Translations under genes and position numbers: made by a program
Part shown: positions 46,759 through 59,404 of the stretch, piece by piece
Position numbering within the stretch: the first letter of the stretch is position 1
Layout of the letters: every line of letters starts with the position of its first letter
NCBI GenBank assembly: GCA_029562645.1
Contig: JAKQUI010000036.1
Location: forward strand, 158,546-222,545
Direction of reading: 5' to 3'
Source: Spirochaetota bacterium
GTDB lineage: Bacteria; Spirochaetota; UBA4802; JAKQUI01
DNA: 64,000 nucleotides
Notes under the pieces: generated by a model
What the model saw: the letters and a program-made list of their open reading frames with translations, nothing else
Told to the model about the DNA's origin: nothing
Databases searched by the model: none

Positions 46759-48270
46759 GTGCGATACGCGTCGCGTCGCCCCGTCCGCGCGCCGCGTATC
46801 GTGCGGGTGCGCCGCCGGATCGGCGCGCTCGCGGCGATTCTGCTCGCATTCGGCGCCTCATGCCTCTCGCTTCCCTATTCGGAGCACAGTCCCACGGTCT
46901 CGGCCGACGGACGGATCCTTATCTATCAATCGAATTACCTCACCATCCACAAGTACAAGCTCTTCGTGAAGTACCGCACCCGGGTGGGCTGGACCCCGGC
47001 GTTCATGATGGTGGACGTGGGCTCCAGCGCGAACGACGGCGGGCCCTTCATCACCTATGATCAGAACAACCTTCTGCTCTCGTCAACGCGGCGCGGCGGG
47101 ATCGGGAGCATAGACATTTGGACGGCGCGCCGGCTGGGGCCCATCTGGACCATTCCGGACAATATCGGAGCGCCCATCAATTCGCCCGCCTACGACGGCT
47201 TCGCGTCCCTGTCTCCCGACGGATCGACGATGTACCTGGTCCGCGAGTGCCCGGACAAGCGGCTCGCGCGAGACGAGCGGTTCGGCATCTTTGTCGCGCG
47301 CAAGATCGACGATGCATGGTCTGCGCCGGTGAAGATGCCCGCACCCATCAACTCCGAGCACAGCGAATTCAGCCCGCTCATCCTGGCCGATGGCGCGACC
47401 CTCATCTTCAGCTCCGACCGGCCCGGCGGGCGCGGCGGCTATGACCTGTACCAGTCGCGCTACGTGAACGGGCGCTGGAGCGCGCCGGTGAGCATGGACT
47501 TCATCAACACCCCGGAGGACGACCGGCTCGTCTCGGTGCCCGCCTCAGGCGATATCATCTATTACTCGCGTCCCATCGTTGTCGAGGGCCAGACCGTGTA
47601 TCGCATCACCTCCGCGGAGCTTCCGGCGCGGTTCCGCCCGGCGCCGGTCGCGCTGGTGCACGGAACGGTCTTCGACCTCGACGCGAAGGAAGCCTGTCCC
47701 GGCGCCGCCATCACCATCACCGACGTGAGGGGAACGGTTGCGCCCGTGCACATCCATGCGAACCAAAAGGACGGCCGCTTCGTCGCCATCCTCAACCGAG
47801 GGCGCCTGTACGATGTCTCGGTTGCCGCGAAGGGCTACACCTTCCGGTCGGAGCGGATCGACCTGCGTGCGCTCACGAAATACGCGAGCGTCGAGAAGGA
47901 CATCACCCTACGGCGACTGCGGCCGGGCGCGACGATGGTGCTCAACACCCTGTATTTCGCCGTGAACAGCGCGCGACTGCTCCCGGAGTCGGTCTTCGAG
48001 CTCCGTCGCGTGATCGAGCTCATGAACGCCTACCCGTCGATGAGCGTGTCCATCGCCGGCCATACGGACTCGACGGGCGTCGAGGAGGCCAATGTGCGGC
48101 TCTCGCGCGACCGGGCGCTTTCGGTTGCGCGCCATCTGGCCGCGAACGGCATCGCCGCCGGGAGGATCACCACCAAAGGGTTCGGCTCATCGAAGCCGGT
48201 GTCGCCGAACGATACCGACGAGAACCGCCGCGCGAACCGCCGCGTCGAGTTTACCGTCGAAACGATGTAA
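46759..48270 (+). CDS. OmpA-family lipoprotein with PD40 beta-propeller repeats
   Basis: This 503-aa protein (GTG start) has an N-terminal basic, then hydrophobic leader ending F-G-A-S-C (lipobox, Cys about 35). PD40/WD40-like repeats (S-x-D-G, D-I-W-T-A-R and D-L-Y-Q-S-R blocks, about 40-285) are followed by a carboxypeptidase-regulatory/CNA-B-like beta domain (about 295-380). The C-terminal OmpA peptidoglycan-binding domain has L-Y-F-A-V-N-S-A, S-I-A-G-H-T-D-S-T-G and N-R-R-A-N-R-R-V-E-F (about 390-503). It anchors the outer membrane to murein. This domain order is widespread in Bacteroidota and spirochaetes. Confidence 0.9.
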   Translation: MRYASRRPVRAPRIVRVRRRIGALAAILLAFGASCLSLPYSEHSPTVSADGRILIYQSNYLTIHKYKLFVKYRTRVGWTPAFMMVDVGSSANDGGPFITYDQNNLLLSSTRRGGIGSIDIWTARRLGPIWTIPDNIGAPINSPAYDGFASLSPDGSTMYLVRECPDKRLARDERFGIFVARKIDDAWSAPVKMPAPINSEHSEFSPLILADGATLIFSSDRPGGRGGYDLYQSRYVNGRWSAPVSMDFINTPEDDRLVSVPASGDIIYYSRPIVVEGQTVYRITSAELPARFRPAPVALVHGTVFDLDAKEACPGAAITITDVRGTVAPVHIHANQKDGRFVAILNRGRLYDVSVAAKGYTFRSERIDLRALTKYASVEKDITLRRLRPGATMVLNTLYFAVNSARLLPESVFELRRVIELMNAYPSMSVSIAGHTDSTGVEEANVRLSRDRALSVARHLAANGIAAGRITTKGFGSSKPVSPNDTDENRRANRRVEFTVETM

Positions 48271-48285
48271 CCCGGGAGGGACCGC

Positions 48286-49314
48286 ATGAACCATCGAACC
48301 GCCAGGCGTGTCGCATCCACGGCGTACCGCGTGATGATCCTCGCCGCGAGCTGCGTCGCGTTGTCGATTTCCGCTTTCGCACAGGAGAACGCCGCGCGCT
48401 ACACCGGCGACCCGCGCACCATCGCGCACGACTTCCTCGACCTTGAAAAGGACTTCGGGGCGCGCCCTGAGCACCACGCGACGGTGAACCGCATCATCAA
48501 CCGCGCCCTCGCGGAAGTGCCCGTGAAGCCCGATGCCGCCACCGCGGACGCGGTTCGGACGCTCCAGGCGATTGACGCAGTCCTGCGCGCGGAGGGCTTT
48601 TCGTTCAAGGACAACCTTCTGCTCTCCGTGGGCATCGCGCGAAAACAGATCGACTGCGACAACTACTGTGCGCTCTACGTCGCCATCGCAGAGGTGATGA
48701 AGATCCCGCTGGTGCCGGTGTACGCTCCCGACCACAGCTTCGTCCGCTACTACTTCTCCGACGGATCATTTCTCAACTGGGAACCCACGCAGGGGAAAAG
48801 CCTGCCCGACTCGTTTTACGTAAAGGCCAAGGGCATCGCCCAGCCGTCCATCGAGAAGGGGGTATATCTCAAGGCGCTCTCGCGCAAGGAGTTTGTCGCG
48901 GTGGAGTACAACAATATCGGCGCGCACCTCATCATGGCCAAGAAGCTCCGGGAGGCCGTGACCTACCTGAGCGCCGCGATCGCGTTTTATCCGGCATTTT
49001 CGTCGGCCTGGCACAATCGGGGCTCCGCGCGGCTGGCCCTCGCGATGCTTCCCGAGGCGCGATCGGATCTCGAGACGGCCGTTGGGCTCGATCCGCTGCG
49101 CGCCACCTCCCGCACGGCGCTGGGCGATGCGTATTCTGACTTACGAGAGTACCAGAAGGCCGTCCAGCACTATGCCGCGAGCATCAAGCTCGATCCCACC
49201 AATCACATCCCCTATCACAACATGGCGGTGGCGATGCAGCGTCTCGGCCGCGACGGCGACGCGCGCGCCTGGGAGAAGAAAGCGAAGGAGATACGGGCGA
49301 AATACGGCCGCTGA
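48286..49314 (+). CDS. Exported transglutaminase-like (SirB1-type) plus TPR protein
   Basis: This 342-aa protein has a signal peptide (residues 1-32). Residues 40-200 look like a SirB1/transglutaminase-core-2 domain, with D-C-D-N-Y-C-A-L-Y (C124 or C128), D-H-S-F-V-R-Y (H150) and N-W-E-P-T (E166), a possible Cys-His-Glu triad. Residues 205-335 are three TPRs (A-W-H-N-R-G-S-A-R-L-A-L and V-Q-H-Y-A-A-S-I-K-L-D-P-T-N). Family members act as peptidase-like or protein-crosslinking domains, and some are inactive. It lies 15 bp after the OmpA/PD40 gene and is periplasmic or surface-located. Confidence 0.8.
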   Translation: MNHRTARRVASTAYRVMILAASCVALSISAFAQENAARYTGDPRTIAHDFLDLEKDFGARPEHHATVNRIINRALAEVPVKPDAATADAVRTLQAIDAVLRAEGFSFKDNLLLSVGIARKQIDCDNYCALYVAIAEVMKIPLVPVYAPDHSFVRYYFSDGSFLNWEPTQGKSLPDSFYVKAKGIAQPSIEKGVYLKALSRKEFVAVEYNNIGAHLIMAKKLREAVTYLSAAIAFYPAFSSAWHNRGSARLALAMLPEARSDLETAVGLDPLRATSRTALGDAYSDLREYQKAVQHYAASIKLDPTNHIPYHNMAVAMQRLGRDGDARAWEKKAKEIRAKYGR

Positions 49315-49320
49315 GGGACG

Positions 49321-50982
49321 CTAGCGCGCGGCCTGCGCCATGATCCAGGTGGCGTATCCGCCGCTCAGGTTCACGGCATCGAAGCCCATCTGCGTGAGCA
49401 TTCGCTGCGCGACGTATCCCCGCTGGCCCACCGCGCAATACACCACGATGCGCCGGTCGCGCGGGAGCTCTCCGATCCGTCCGCGCAGCTCGTTTATGGG
49501 GATGTTGATGGAGTTCGGCATGCGCCCCTCGGCGTTCTCCTCGACCGTACGCACATCGAGCAACATGTCGCGTGCGGGATCGAGTGCGCCAATCTCCTCA
49601 GCGTGAATGATGCGATGTTCCCCCCGCAGGATATTCCCCGCGATAAAACCGACCATGTTCACCGGGTCCTTTGCGGAACCGTAGGGCGGCGCATACGCGA
49701 GCTCGAGATGTTCGAGGTCGAACACCGTGCGCCCGGCGGCGATTGACGCGGCGATCACGTCGATGCGCTTGTCCACCCCCTTCGCGCCCACGGCCTGCGC
49801 TCCCAGAATCGCGCCGCTCGCCGTATCGAAGATGACCTTCAATGAAATGGACTCCGCGTCGGGATAATACCCCGCATGGTGCCCCGGATGGAGATAGGTC
49901 TTTTGATACGGCCTGCCGATCCGCCGCAGCAGCTTCTCCGACGCGCCGGTCGCTCCGGCGGCGAGCGAAAATACCTTGCAGATCGATGTCCCAATCGTCC
50001 CGCGATAACGGGAGTCGCGCCCGAAGATCTGGTCGGCGGCAATGCGCCCCTGACGGTTGGCGGGCCCCGCGAGCGGAATGAAGGCGGGAAGCCCCGTCAC
50101 CGGGTTCGTCACCTCGACGGCGTCGCCCACCGCGTAGATCGCGGAATCGGAGGTGCGCATGGCGTCATCGACCTTGATGGCGCCGGTCTCGCCGATTTCC
50201 AGCCCGGCGCGTTTCGCGAGGTCCGTCCGCGGCCGCACGCCGATGGCAAGGATCACCAGGTCCGCCGACACGATGCCGCCGCCATCCAGGGTGATCGCGA
50301 TCCCGTCCCCGTCCGCCGCGCATGCTGACGCCTTCGCACCCAGGCGCAGGTCGATCCCGTTCTCGCGCAGGTGCGCGTGAAGCGGCGATGCCATCTCCGG
50401 ATCGAGCGGCGGCAGCACCTGCCGGTCCGCCTCGATGAGGCTCACCGCGATGCCGCGTCCGGCGAGGTTCTCCGCCGCCTCAACGCCGATGAAGCCACCG
50501 CCGATAACCGCAGCGCGCTTTACGCGGGTACCGCGAACATGCGCGATGATGCCGTCCATGTCCGACATCGTCTGAAGGGTGAACACGTTCGGCAGGTCCA
50601 GGCCGGGCAGCGGCGGCCGCACGGCCTCGGCGCCGGGAGCGAGGATGAGCGCGTCGTATGTCAGCGTGTCGTCAGCTCCGGTTATGAGATTGCGAACAAG
50701 CACCGTGCGCGCGTTGCGGTCTATTGCAATGGCCTCCGCGTTCACCAGCACGTCAATGTTGAACCGCTCCTTGAGCGACTGCGGTGTTTGCACCAGGAGC
50801 GCGTCGCGCTCCTGGATCACCCCGCCCAGATGATAGGGCAATCCGCAATTCGCGAAGCTTACATACGGACCCTTCTCGACGATGACGATGCTGGCCGTTT
50901 CGCTAAGCCGCCGCGCCCGCGTCGCCGCCGACGCCCCGCCCGCGACACCGCCGATGATGACGATTTTCCTTTTCTCTGACAC
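49321..50982 (-). CDS. CoA-disulfide reductase / NADH oxidase fused to rhodanese
   Basis: This 553-aa protein has an N-terminal FAD/NAD flavoprotein part (G-G-V-A-G-G-A-S-A-A dinucleotide site, S-F-A-N-C-G-L-P-Y with redox-active C46, G-G-G-F-I-G-V-E-A-A-E-N-L NAD site, Y-A-V-G-D-A-V-E-V). A C-terminal rhodanese domain (about 470-553) has active Cys in V-V-Y-C-A-V-G-Q-R-G (C516). This is the CoADR-Rhd/Npsr architecture, which reduces CoA disulfide, CoA persulfide or polysulfide with NAD(P)H. It is divergent from the REC-GGDEF gene across a 179-bp AT-rich gap. Confidence 0.92.
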   Translation of the reverse strand: MSEKRKIVIIGGVAGGASAATRARRLSETASIVIVEKGPYVSFANCGLPYHLGGVIQERDALLVQTPQSLKERFNIDVLVNAEAIAIDRNARTVLVRNLITGADDTLTYDALILAPGAEAVRPPLPGLDLPNVFTLQTMSDMDGIIAHVRGTRVKRAAVIGGGFIGVEAAENLAGRGIAVSLIEADRQVLPPLDPEMASPLHAHLRENGIDLRLGAKASACAADGDGIAITLDGGGIVSADLVILAIGVRPRTDLAKRAGLEIGETGAIKVDDAMRTSDSAIYAVGDAVEVTNPVTGLPAFIPLAGPANRQGRIAADQIFGRDSRYRGTIGTSICKVFSLAAGATGASEKLLRRIGRPYQKTYLHPGHHAGYYPDAESISLKVIFDTASGAILGAQAVGAKGVDKRIDVIAASIAAGRTVFDLEHLELAYAPPYGSAKDPVNMVGFIAGNILRGEHRIIHAEEIGALDPARDMLLDVRTVEENAEGRMPNSINIPINELRGRIGELPRDRRIVVYCAVGQRGYVAQRMLTQMGFDAVNLSGGYATWIMAQAAR

Positions 50983-51104
50983 TTGGCATGAACCTTCCCA
51001 TGATTAGATACTATCGTTCTCATCCAACGAAAAAGTAATAGTATGCATCAAAATCATTCCATTTTCAAGAAATTTCTCCACACCCGACATATCGCATTTC
51101 ACTG

Positions 51105-51133
51105 TTGACAAAAACCCTCGCCCGCATCATGCT
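51105..51133 (+). promoter_or_regulatory. Candidate promoter of the REC-GGDEF gene
   Basis: TTGACA (51105-51110) followed at 17-19 bp by CATGCT/TGCTAT lies about 30 bp before the preferred start at 51162, which argues against longer versions of the protein. Further upstream, ATACTAT (51008-51014) and ATAGTAT (51038-51044) form an inverted repeat that may be an operator for either divergent gene. Confidence 0.4.
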
Positions 51134-51161
51134 ATCGGGAGAATCGGCACCGGTACGCACT

Positions 51162-52109
51162 ATGGCAAAAATCCTCATCATCGACGACATGCCGGGAAAC
51201 ATCAAGACCCTGGGCGAGATCCTGCGCGACCGGAACGACATCATCGTCGCCACGGACGGCCCCGGGGGGATCGCGCTTGCCGCGTCCGAGGCCCCCGACC
51301 TCATTTTGCTCGATATCATGATGCCCGACATGGACGGCTTCGCAGTGTGCCGGGCATTGAAGGAGCGGACGAAGACCGCGTCGATCCCAGTCATCTTCAC
51401 CACCGCGCTCACCGACACCGACGACATCGTCCGCGGCTTCGAGAGCGGCGCGGTGGACTACATAACCAAACCGTTCAATCCCCGGGAACTCATTGCGCGG
51501 GTGAACACCCACCTGGAGCTCGTGAAGGCCCGCGACCAGTTGACCATCTACGCCGAGTCGCTCGAGGAGATGAGCCGGCAGCTCCTCGACAAGACAACGC
51601 AATTGAACATTTCGGCGCGAACGGACTACCTGACCGGGCTGGCCAATCGGATCCATATGATGGAGCGGCTTCGCGAGGAAAGCGCGCGGTCCCGGCGGGG
51701 CGGCAAACCCTGCGCCGTCATCATCGCGGACATCGATCACTTCAAGGCCATCAACGACACCCACGGCCATGAATGCGGCGACCACGTCCTGGGGTCCATT
51801 GCGGACATCATGCGGGCGAATATCCGCGAGCAGGACGTGCTCGCGCGCTGGGGCGGCGAGGAATTCCTTTTTCTGCTGCCCGAAACCGACGCGGCGGGAT
51901 CATCGGTCCTTGCGGAGAAGATCCGAGGGGCGGTCGAGTGCGAGCGGATCAGCTATCACGATACGATCGTGCCCGTCACCCTCACCCTCGGGGTCGCCTC
52001 ACTCAATCCAGAGGACGACATCGACGCCAGCATCCGGCGGGCCGATGAGGCGCTCTATGAGGGCAAGCGCACTGGCAGGAACCGCGTGGTCGTCGCGCCC
52101 GGGGCGTAA
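51162..52109 (+). CDS. Diguanylate cyclase response regulator (REC-GGDEF)
   Basis: This 315-aa protein starts at 51162, where the receiver begins (product begins MAKILIIDDMPGNIKT). The receiver has acceptor D51 in L-I-L-L-D-I-M-M-P-D-M-D-G, T-T-A and K-P-F-N. A short coiled coil (120-150) is followed by GGDEF with T-D-Y-L-T-G-L-A-N-R, D-I-D-H-F-K-A-I-N-D and the active site R-W-G-G-E-E-F (231-235), an active-type sequence (GGEEF). It makes c-di-GMP on phosphorylation (PleD/WspR-type logic). An I-site R-x-x-D is not obvious. Confidence 0.93.
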   Translation: MAKILIIDDMPGNIKTLGEILRDRNDIIVATDGPGGIALAASEAPDLILLDIMMPDMDGFAVCRALKERTKTASIPVIFTTALTDTDDIVRGFESGAVDYITKPFNPRELIARVNTHLELVKARDQLTIYAESLEEMSRQLLDKTTQLNISARTDYLTGLANRIHMMERLREESARSRRGGKPCAVIIADIDHFKAINDTHGHECGDHVLGSIADIMRANIREQDVLARWGGEEFLFLLPETDAAGSSVLAEKIRGAVECERISYHDTIVPVTLTLGVASLNPEDDIDASIRRADEALYEGKRTGRNRVVVAPGA

Positions 52110-52176
52110 TCGCCGAAATCATTCCGCGCGTATCGCGGCGTCGGGCGCACATCCACGCTGGTATCCAGACCTCGCA

Positions 52177-53367
52177 TCAGCGCCGGCGCACCGCCAGGAC
52201 CGTGACATCGTCATTGAACGGGGCGCCATCGAGGGCGGATCCGATATCCCGAACGATGTTGCGAGCGACATCCTCAGGCCGCTCATCCGCGTGACGCAGC
52301 ATCACCTCCTCGACATCGTCCATCTCGATGTGGCTTCGCGCCTGCAGGAGGTCCTCGTACAGGCCATCGGTGTACATGATCACGCATTCATCCGCGGCAA
52401 AGGGGACCTCCACCGTCCCGTATGTCCTGTCGATCTGGACGCCAATCAGGGGCCCCCCGGTCGTAGGCAGCTGGCGAAGCCGACCGGATCCCACGAGATA
52501 GGGAGATGGATGGCCCGCGTTTGCGACGAAGAGGCGGCCGCCCGCGACATCCACATCGACAATACATGCCGTAAAGAGCACCAACAGACGGTAATAGGTA
52601 TGATAGAAACTGTCGTTGAGGCGCGCCAGGAGCTGCCCGGGGGCGATGTCGTCTTCCTTAAATTTGTCGTACACGCTCTTGATGAGCATGGTCACCAGCG
52701 CCGCCTGGATGCCATGCCCGATGGCGTCGGCGATGAAAAACCGGCAATGCCCATTCCGCACCCGGCAGGCATCGTACATATCGCCCCCCACCTGAATGAA
52801 GGGCTGATAATGGACGCCGAACTCGATCTCCGGAAACGCATCGTGGTCGATGAGAAAGACGTGGCCCTGTATATCGCGCGCCTTCGCGAGGTCGTCGGTC
52901 ATGATCCGGTCCTTCAGCATCAGCTGGCGATAGGCATGGGCGATCTCCTCGCGCGAGCGCCCGAGCTCCAGGTGCGTCCGCACGCGCGCGAGGAGCTCCG
53001 ATCGGTTGAACGGCTTGGTCACGTAATCGACCGCGCCGGCGTCGAAACCGGAGACAATATCGTCGGCGGTATCGTGCGAGGTGAGAAAGATGACGGGGAT
53101 CTCGCGCGTCGACGGGTCGTCCTTCAGGCGGCGACACACCTCATACCCGTTCATCTCGGGCATTTCGATGTCCAGGAGGATCAGGTCGGGGCTCGCTGCG
53201 GCGACGATGGCCAGCGCCTCTGCGCCGCTCTTCGCGACGGAAATCCGATAGTCCTGCTCCTTGAGAAAGGCGCCAATCACCTGCAGATTTACCGCCATGT
53301 CGTCGACGATCAGGATTGTCGGGGCGATATGCGTGGACACGTGCGGCCTCCCATTTTCGTTTTTCAC
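52177..53367 (-). CDS. Response regulator with PP2C-type phosphatase output (REC-SpoIIE/RsbU)
   Basis: This 396-aa protein has a receiver (about 15-135) with acceptor D66 in L-I-L-L-D-I-E-M-P-E-M-N-G, a linker helix, and a SpoIIE/RsbU PP2C domain (about 190-395) with V-G-G-D-M-Y-D, F-I-A-D-A-I-G-H-G-I-Q-A-A-L, N-A-G-H-P-S-P-Y and F-N-D-D-V-T-V-L-A-V. These enzymes dephosphorylate anti-sigma antagonists in partner-switching networks. No RsbV- or RsbW-like partner is visible nearby. The gene lies downstream of the 1132-aa hybrid kinase on the same strand only in the sense of position; the kinase gene ends 34 bp upstream of its start. Confidence 0.93.
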   Translation of the reverse strand: MKNENGRPHVSTHIAPTILIVDDMAVNLQVIGAFLKEQDYRISVAKSGAEALAIVAAASPDLILLDIEMPEMNGYEVCRRLKDDPSTREIPVIFLTSHDTADDIVSGFDAGAVDYVTKPFNRSELLARVRTHLELGRSREEIAHAYRQLMLKDRIMTDDLAKARDIQGHVFLIDHDAFPEIEFGVHYQPFIQVGGDMYDACRVRNGHCRFFIADAIGHGIQAALVTMLIKSVYDKFKEDDIAPGQLLARLNDSFYHTYYRLLVLFTACIVDVDVAGGRLFVANAGHPSPYLVGSGRLRQLPTTGGPLIGVQIDRTYGTVEVPFAADECVIMYTDGLYEDLLQARSHIEMDDVEEVMLRHADERPEDVARNIVRDIGSALDGAPFNDDVTVLAVRRR

Positions 53368-53401
53368 CTGCCGGACGACGCATTCCCTGAGGATGCTCGT
53401 T

Positions 53402-56800
<3,399 letters not shown>

Positions 56801-56916
56801 CTGCGGCCTTTGCGTGAGCGCCCGGCCAAACAGGTATATCTCGGACGAGATGTCCCGTCAAGAAAAGAACCGGCATCCCGGGAGCGGCGCGATGGAAAAG
56901 CTCTGCGGTGTACGGA

Positions 56917-57900
56917 TCAGCGTATGCGGGGACGGTCGCTCCCACCCACAAGGCCCTGTGATGAAGCGTAACCGATCTGCGCCCCTTTCGGAACGCGGAA
57001 GCGGCTGTAGCGAATGTCCGGATAGCTCTTGAAGGCCTCCTGGATGATCTCGAAGATGAGGACGACCGACGCCGTGAACACGATCACCGCCCCGCACACC
57101 GCCCCCACAAAGACCAGCACCGGCGCCGATACGCCGCCCGGCGCCGCATCCGCGATGATCGCGCGCCAGTACGCGCTCGCCGTGAAATACCCGAAGGCGG
57201 CCATCGCAATCGTCGCGATGAGATAATTCAAATAAAGCACCCACGACCCGCGCCGCTTGGGGATTCCCCGCAGGGGGTACACCACGAATCTTCCGAGGAG
57301 GGCCACGAAGGAGTCCTTGAGGCGTTTCGCATGCGGCATCACCCGCCGCAGCGCGAGCAGGGCGACGACGGCCCCCGCCAGGGACGAGAGCGACAGCGCG
57401 GCGACGGCGGCGATCGAAACGGCCGCGAGCAGCGCAAGCGATCCGGACAGCGCGATCACCCCGAAAAACGCAGCGACCGGCGCGACGATCCCGCCCGCGA
57501 CCGAAAGCAGCATCCCCAGGACCAACTTCACGGTGCCTTCGAACAGGCCCAAATAGTCGTCGGGATGGCGGACGAAAAACTCCCACTCGTCTCGGTAGCT
57601 CCCGCTGGTGGCCACGTCGAAGTCGTCAATCACGCTCTTCAGGTAGTCGCCGTGGGGGGCCGATGCCGCTTCGCGGTAGTACTCCTCGTACAATTCGTCG
57701 TAGGCGGCGCGGTGCGCAGGCCGGGTGAGAACATCGAAGGCCTCGCGCACCAGCACGAAACGCTCGTAGTTCGCGGCGTCGCCGGTCGCATCGGGATGCG
57801 TCTCGCGCGCCTTTTTCCGGAAGGCGCCCTTGATCTCGTCGAGCGTCGCGCCCTTTGCAATCCCGAGAATCTGGTAATAGTCCTTGAAGATAATATCCAT
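56917..57900 (-). CDS. Membrane-anchored J-domain protein
   Basis: The start is at 57900 (product begins MDIIFKDYYQILGIAKGATL). The 327-aa protein has an N-terminal J domain with H35-P36-D37 (A-R-E-T-H-P-D-A-T-G) and D-Y-Y-Q-I-L-G. The remaining part has five to six hydrophobic helices with no G/F or zinc region, so it is a type III J protein placed at the inner membrane with the J domain probably cytosolic. It would recruit DnaK to a membrane process. Open sequence to 58686 upstream in the same frame is antisense to the next gene and not part of it. Confidence 0.87.
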   Translation of the reverse strand: MDIIFKDYYQILGIAKGATLDEIKGAFRKKARETHPDATGDAANYERFVLVREAFDVLTRPAHRAAYDELYEEYYREAASAPHGDYLKSVIDDFDVATSGSYRDEWEFFVRHPDDYLGLFEGTVKLVLGMLLSVAGGIVAPVAAFFGVIALSGSLALLAAVSIAAVAALSLSSLAGAVVALLALRRVMPHAKRLKDSFVALLGRFVVYPLRGIPKRRGSWVLYLNYLIATIAMAAFGYFTASAYWRAIIADAAPGGVSAPVLVFVGAVCGAVIVFTASVVLIFEIIQEAFKSYPDIRYSRFRVPKGAQIGYASSQGLVGGSDRPRIR

Positions 57901-58074
57901 TGGCCTGGCCGCATCCGGTGCGGAGGTACCGCCGATCCGTCGGCACATGAGATAATGATCGGCCCATTTGGGCAATCCATTTCCTCGGGGGATGATGATG
58001 CGCGAACGGAAAAAAACTCTTGCAATTCCATAATTATGTCGCATACTTGCACCAAGATTCGCCCGGAGGAAACC

Positions 58075-58542
58075 ATGGACATCGGAAGAATTGGCGGACC
58101 GAAACCGATCGAGGGAATTGGCGCGCTTTCGAAAACGACCCGGACGACCGGGACCGCGGAGATCGCGAAAACCGACTCGTTCCAGGGCTCCGACCGCGCC
58201 CGTGCGCTGGGCCGCGCCTCGAACATCATTTCCGGCGAGGGCTATACGGTGAAGAGCGCCCTCCTCGAGCGCATCGGCGACGCCATGTACGATTTCGGGA
58301 AGTTCACGGGCGCGTCCAAAGACGCCATCGAGTCCATCGCCGACAATATCGCCCGCACCTATCTCAGGGCCCGCGAATCGGACTACTCCGCCATGGACAG
58401 CCGCTATCGCTTCAATGAGAGCGACACCCGGCTGAACGCGGGCGCCCGCCGCGAGCTGGTGGACGCCATCAAGTCCGGGTACGATTACGACGAGCGCCTC
58501 GCCGCCTCGGCGAACACGCTCCTGCGCGGATACAACGGCTAG
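58075..58542 (+). CDS. Hypothetical protein, possibly FlgM-like region
   Basis: The start at 58075 has a strong GGAGGA ribosome-binding site (product begins MDIGRIGGPKPIEGIGALSK). The 155-aa protein has a flexible G/T/A-rich N-terminal 60 residues and a helical C-terminal half (S-A-L-L-E-R-I-G-D-A-M-Y-D-F-G-K-F, A-R-R-E-L-V-D-A-I-K-S-G-Y-D-Y-D). The start, and the helix-plus-Y-D-Y-D end, are loosely reminiscent of anti-sigma-28 FlgM proteins, but no flagellar genes are near and the match is weak. It lies 16 bp before the patatin gene. Confidence 0.6.
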   Translation: MDIGRIGGPKPIEGIGALSKTTRTTGTAEIAKTDSFQGSDRARALGRASNIISGEGYTVKSALLERIGDAMYDFGKFTGASKDAIESIADNIARTYLRARESDYSAMDSRYRFNESDTRLNAGARRELVDAIKSGYDYDERLAASANTLLRGYNG

Positions 58543-58558
58543 CGCCGCCTGATCCGCC

Positions 58559-59380
58559 ATGGCCACACCGCGCGCCCGTCGCCGCAAAACGGTCGGCGTC
58601 GCCTTCGGGAGCGGCGGCATTCGCGGCATCGCCCATATCGGCGTCCTGAAATCGCTCCACGAGCACGGCATATCCATTGACTGCATCGCCGGCTCCAGCG
58701 TCGGCGCGTGGATCGGCGCGCACTACGCGCTCTACCGCGACATTGCGCTGCTCGAGGAGCTCACCGTGGGCAACAAGCGCGAGAAGCTCAATTCGCTCTT
58801 CGAGATTTCGTTGCGGGGCGGCCTGGTCAAGGGGGAGCGCGTTAAGCGCCTGGTGGAGCGCTGGCTGGGCGACAGCGACTTCGAATCGGCCCACGTGCCC
58901 ATACGCATCGTCGCCTGCGATCTGGTCACCGGAGAGCAGACCGTGTTCTCGAGCGGAAAGCTGGCGACCGCCGTACGCGCGAGCCTATCGGTCCCGTCCA
59001 TCTTCGCGCCGTTTATGCACGACGGCCGCGCGCTGGTGGACGGCGGCATCGTAAATCCGGTCCCGGCCGACGTGGCGCGCGGCATGGGCGCGGACGTCGT
59101 GATCGCCGTCAACCTCGACAACTTCGTGCGCGGCGACGTCTTCACCCCGCACGATTCCGCGTCGATCCCGCGCGTGACCAACCGCAGCGTGGACCTGCTG
59201 CGCCACTACCTCGCCCAGCGCTGCTCGGCGCACGCCGACGTCGTCATCGAGCCCCTCAACACGCGCGACGAGCTCTCCAACTGGAAGAACTACTTCCTCA
59301 ACGACATCGGCATGGAGCACATACGGCTGGGGATGGCGGCCGCCGAGGAGAAGATGCCGGAGATCCTGCGACTTCTGTGA
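58559..59380 (+). CDS. Patatin-like phospholipase
   Basis: This 273-aa protein has the patatin/RssA catalytic set: oxyanion G-S-G-G-I-R-G (17-23), nucleophile elbow G-S-S-V-G (S47) and the Asp of D-G-G-I-V-N-P-V-P (D161). It resembles RssA/NTE-type lipid acyl hydrolases acting on phospholipids or lysophospholipids at the membrane. A basic N-terminus (R-A-R-R-R-K) and no signal peptide indicate a cytoplasmic location. It is co-directional with the gene 16 bp upstream and convergent with the kinase operon. Confidence 0.92.
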   Translation: MATPRARRRKTVGVAFGSGGIRGIAHIGVLKSLHEHGISIDCIAGSSVGAWIGAHYALYRDIALLEELTVGNKREKLNSLFEISLRGGLVKGERVKRLVERWLGDSDFESAHVPIRIVACDLVTGEQTVFSSGKLATAVRASLSVPSIFAPFMHDGRALVDGGIVNPVPADVARGMGADVVIAVNLDNFVRGDVFTPHDSASIPRVTNRSVDLLRHYLAQRCSAHADVVIEPLNTRDELSNWKNYFLNDIGMEHIRLGMAAAEEKMPEILRLL

Positions 59381-59404
59381 TCATCGGACCGGCGGTTCGC
59401 CATC

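Noticed and set aside
58075..58542. Firm annotation as the anti-sigma factor FlgM
   Set aside because: Only the general shape (flexible start, helical end) fits; the conserved C-terminal FlgM helices are not clear and no flagellar gene is adjacent.
57901..58686. N-terminal extension of the J-domain protein up to 58686
   Set aside because: The J domain begins naturally at 57900; the extension is antisense to the plus-strand gene at 58075 and has no J-protein features.
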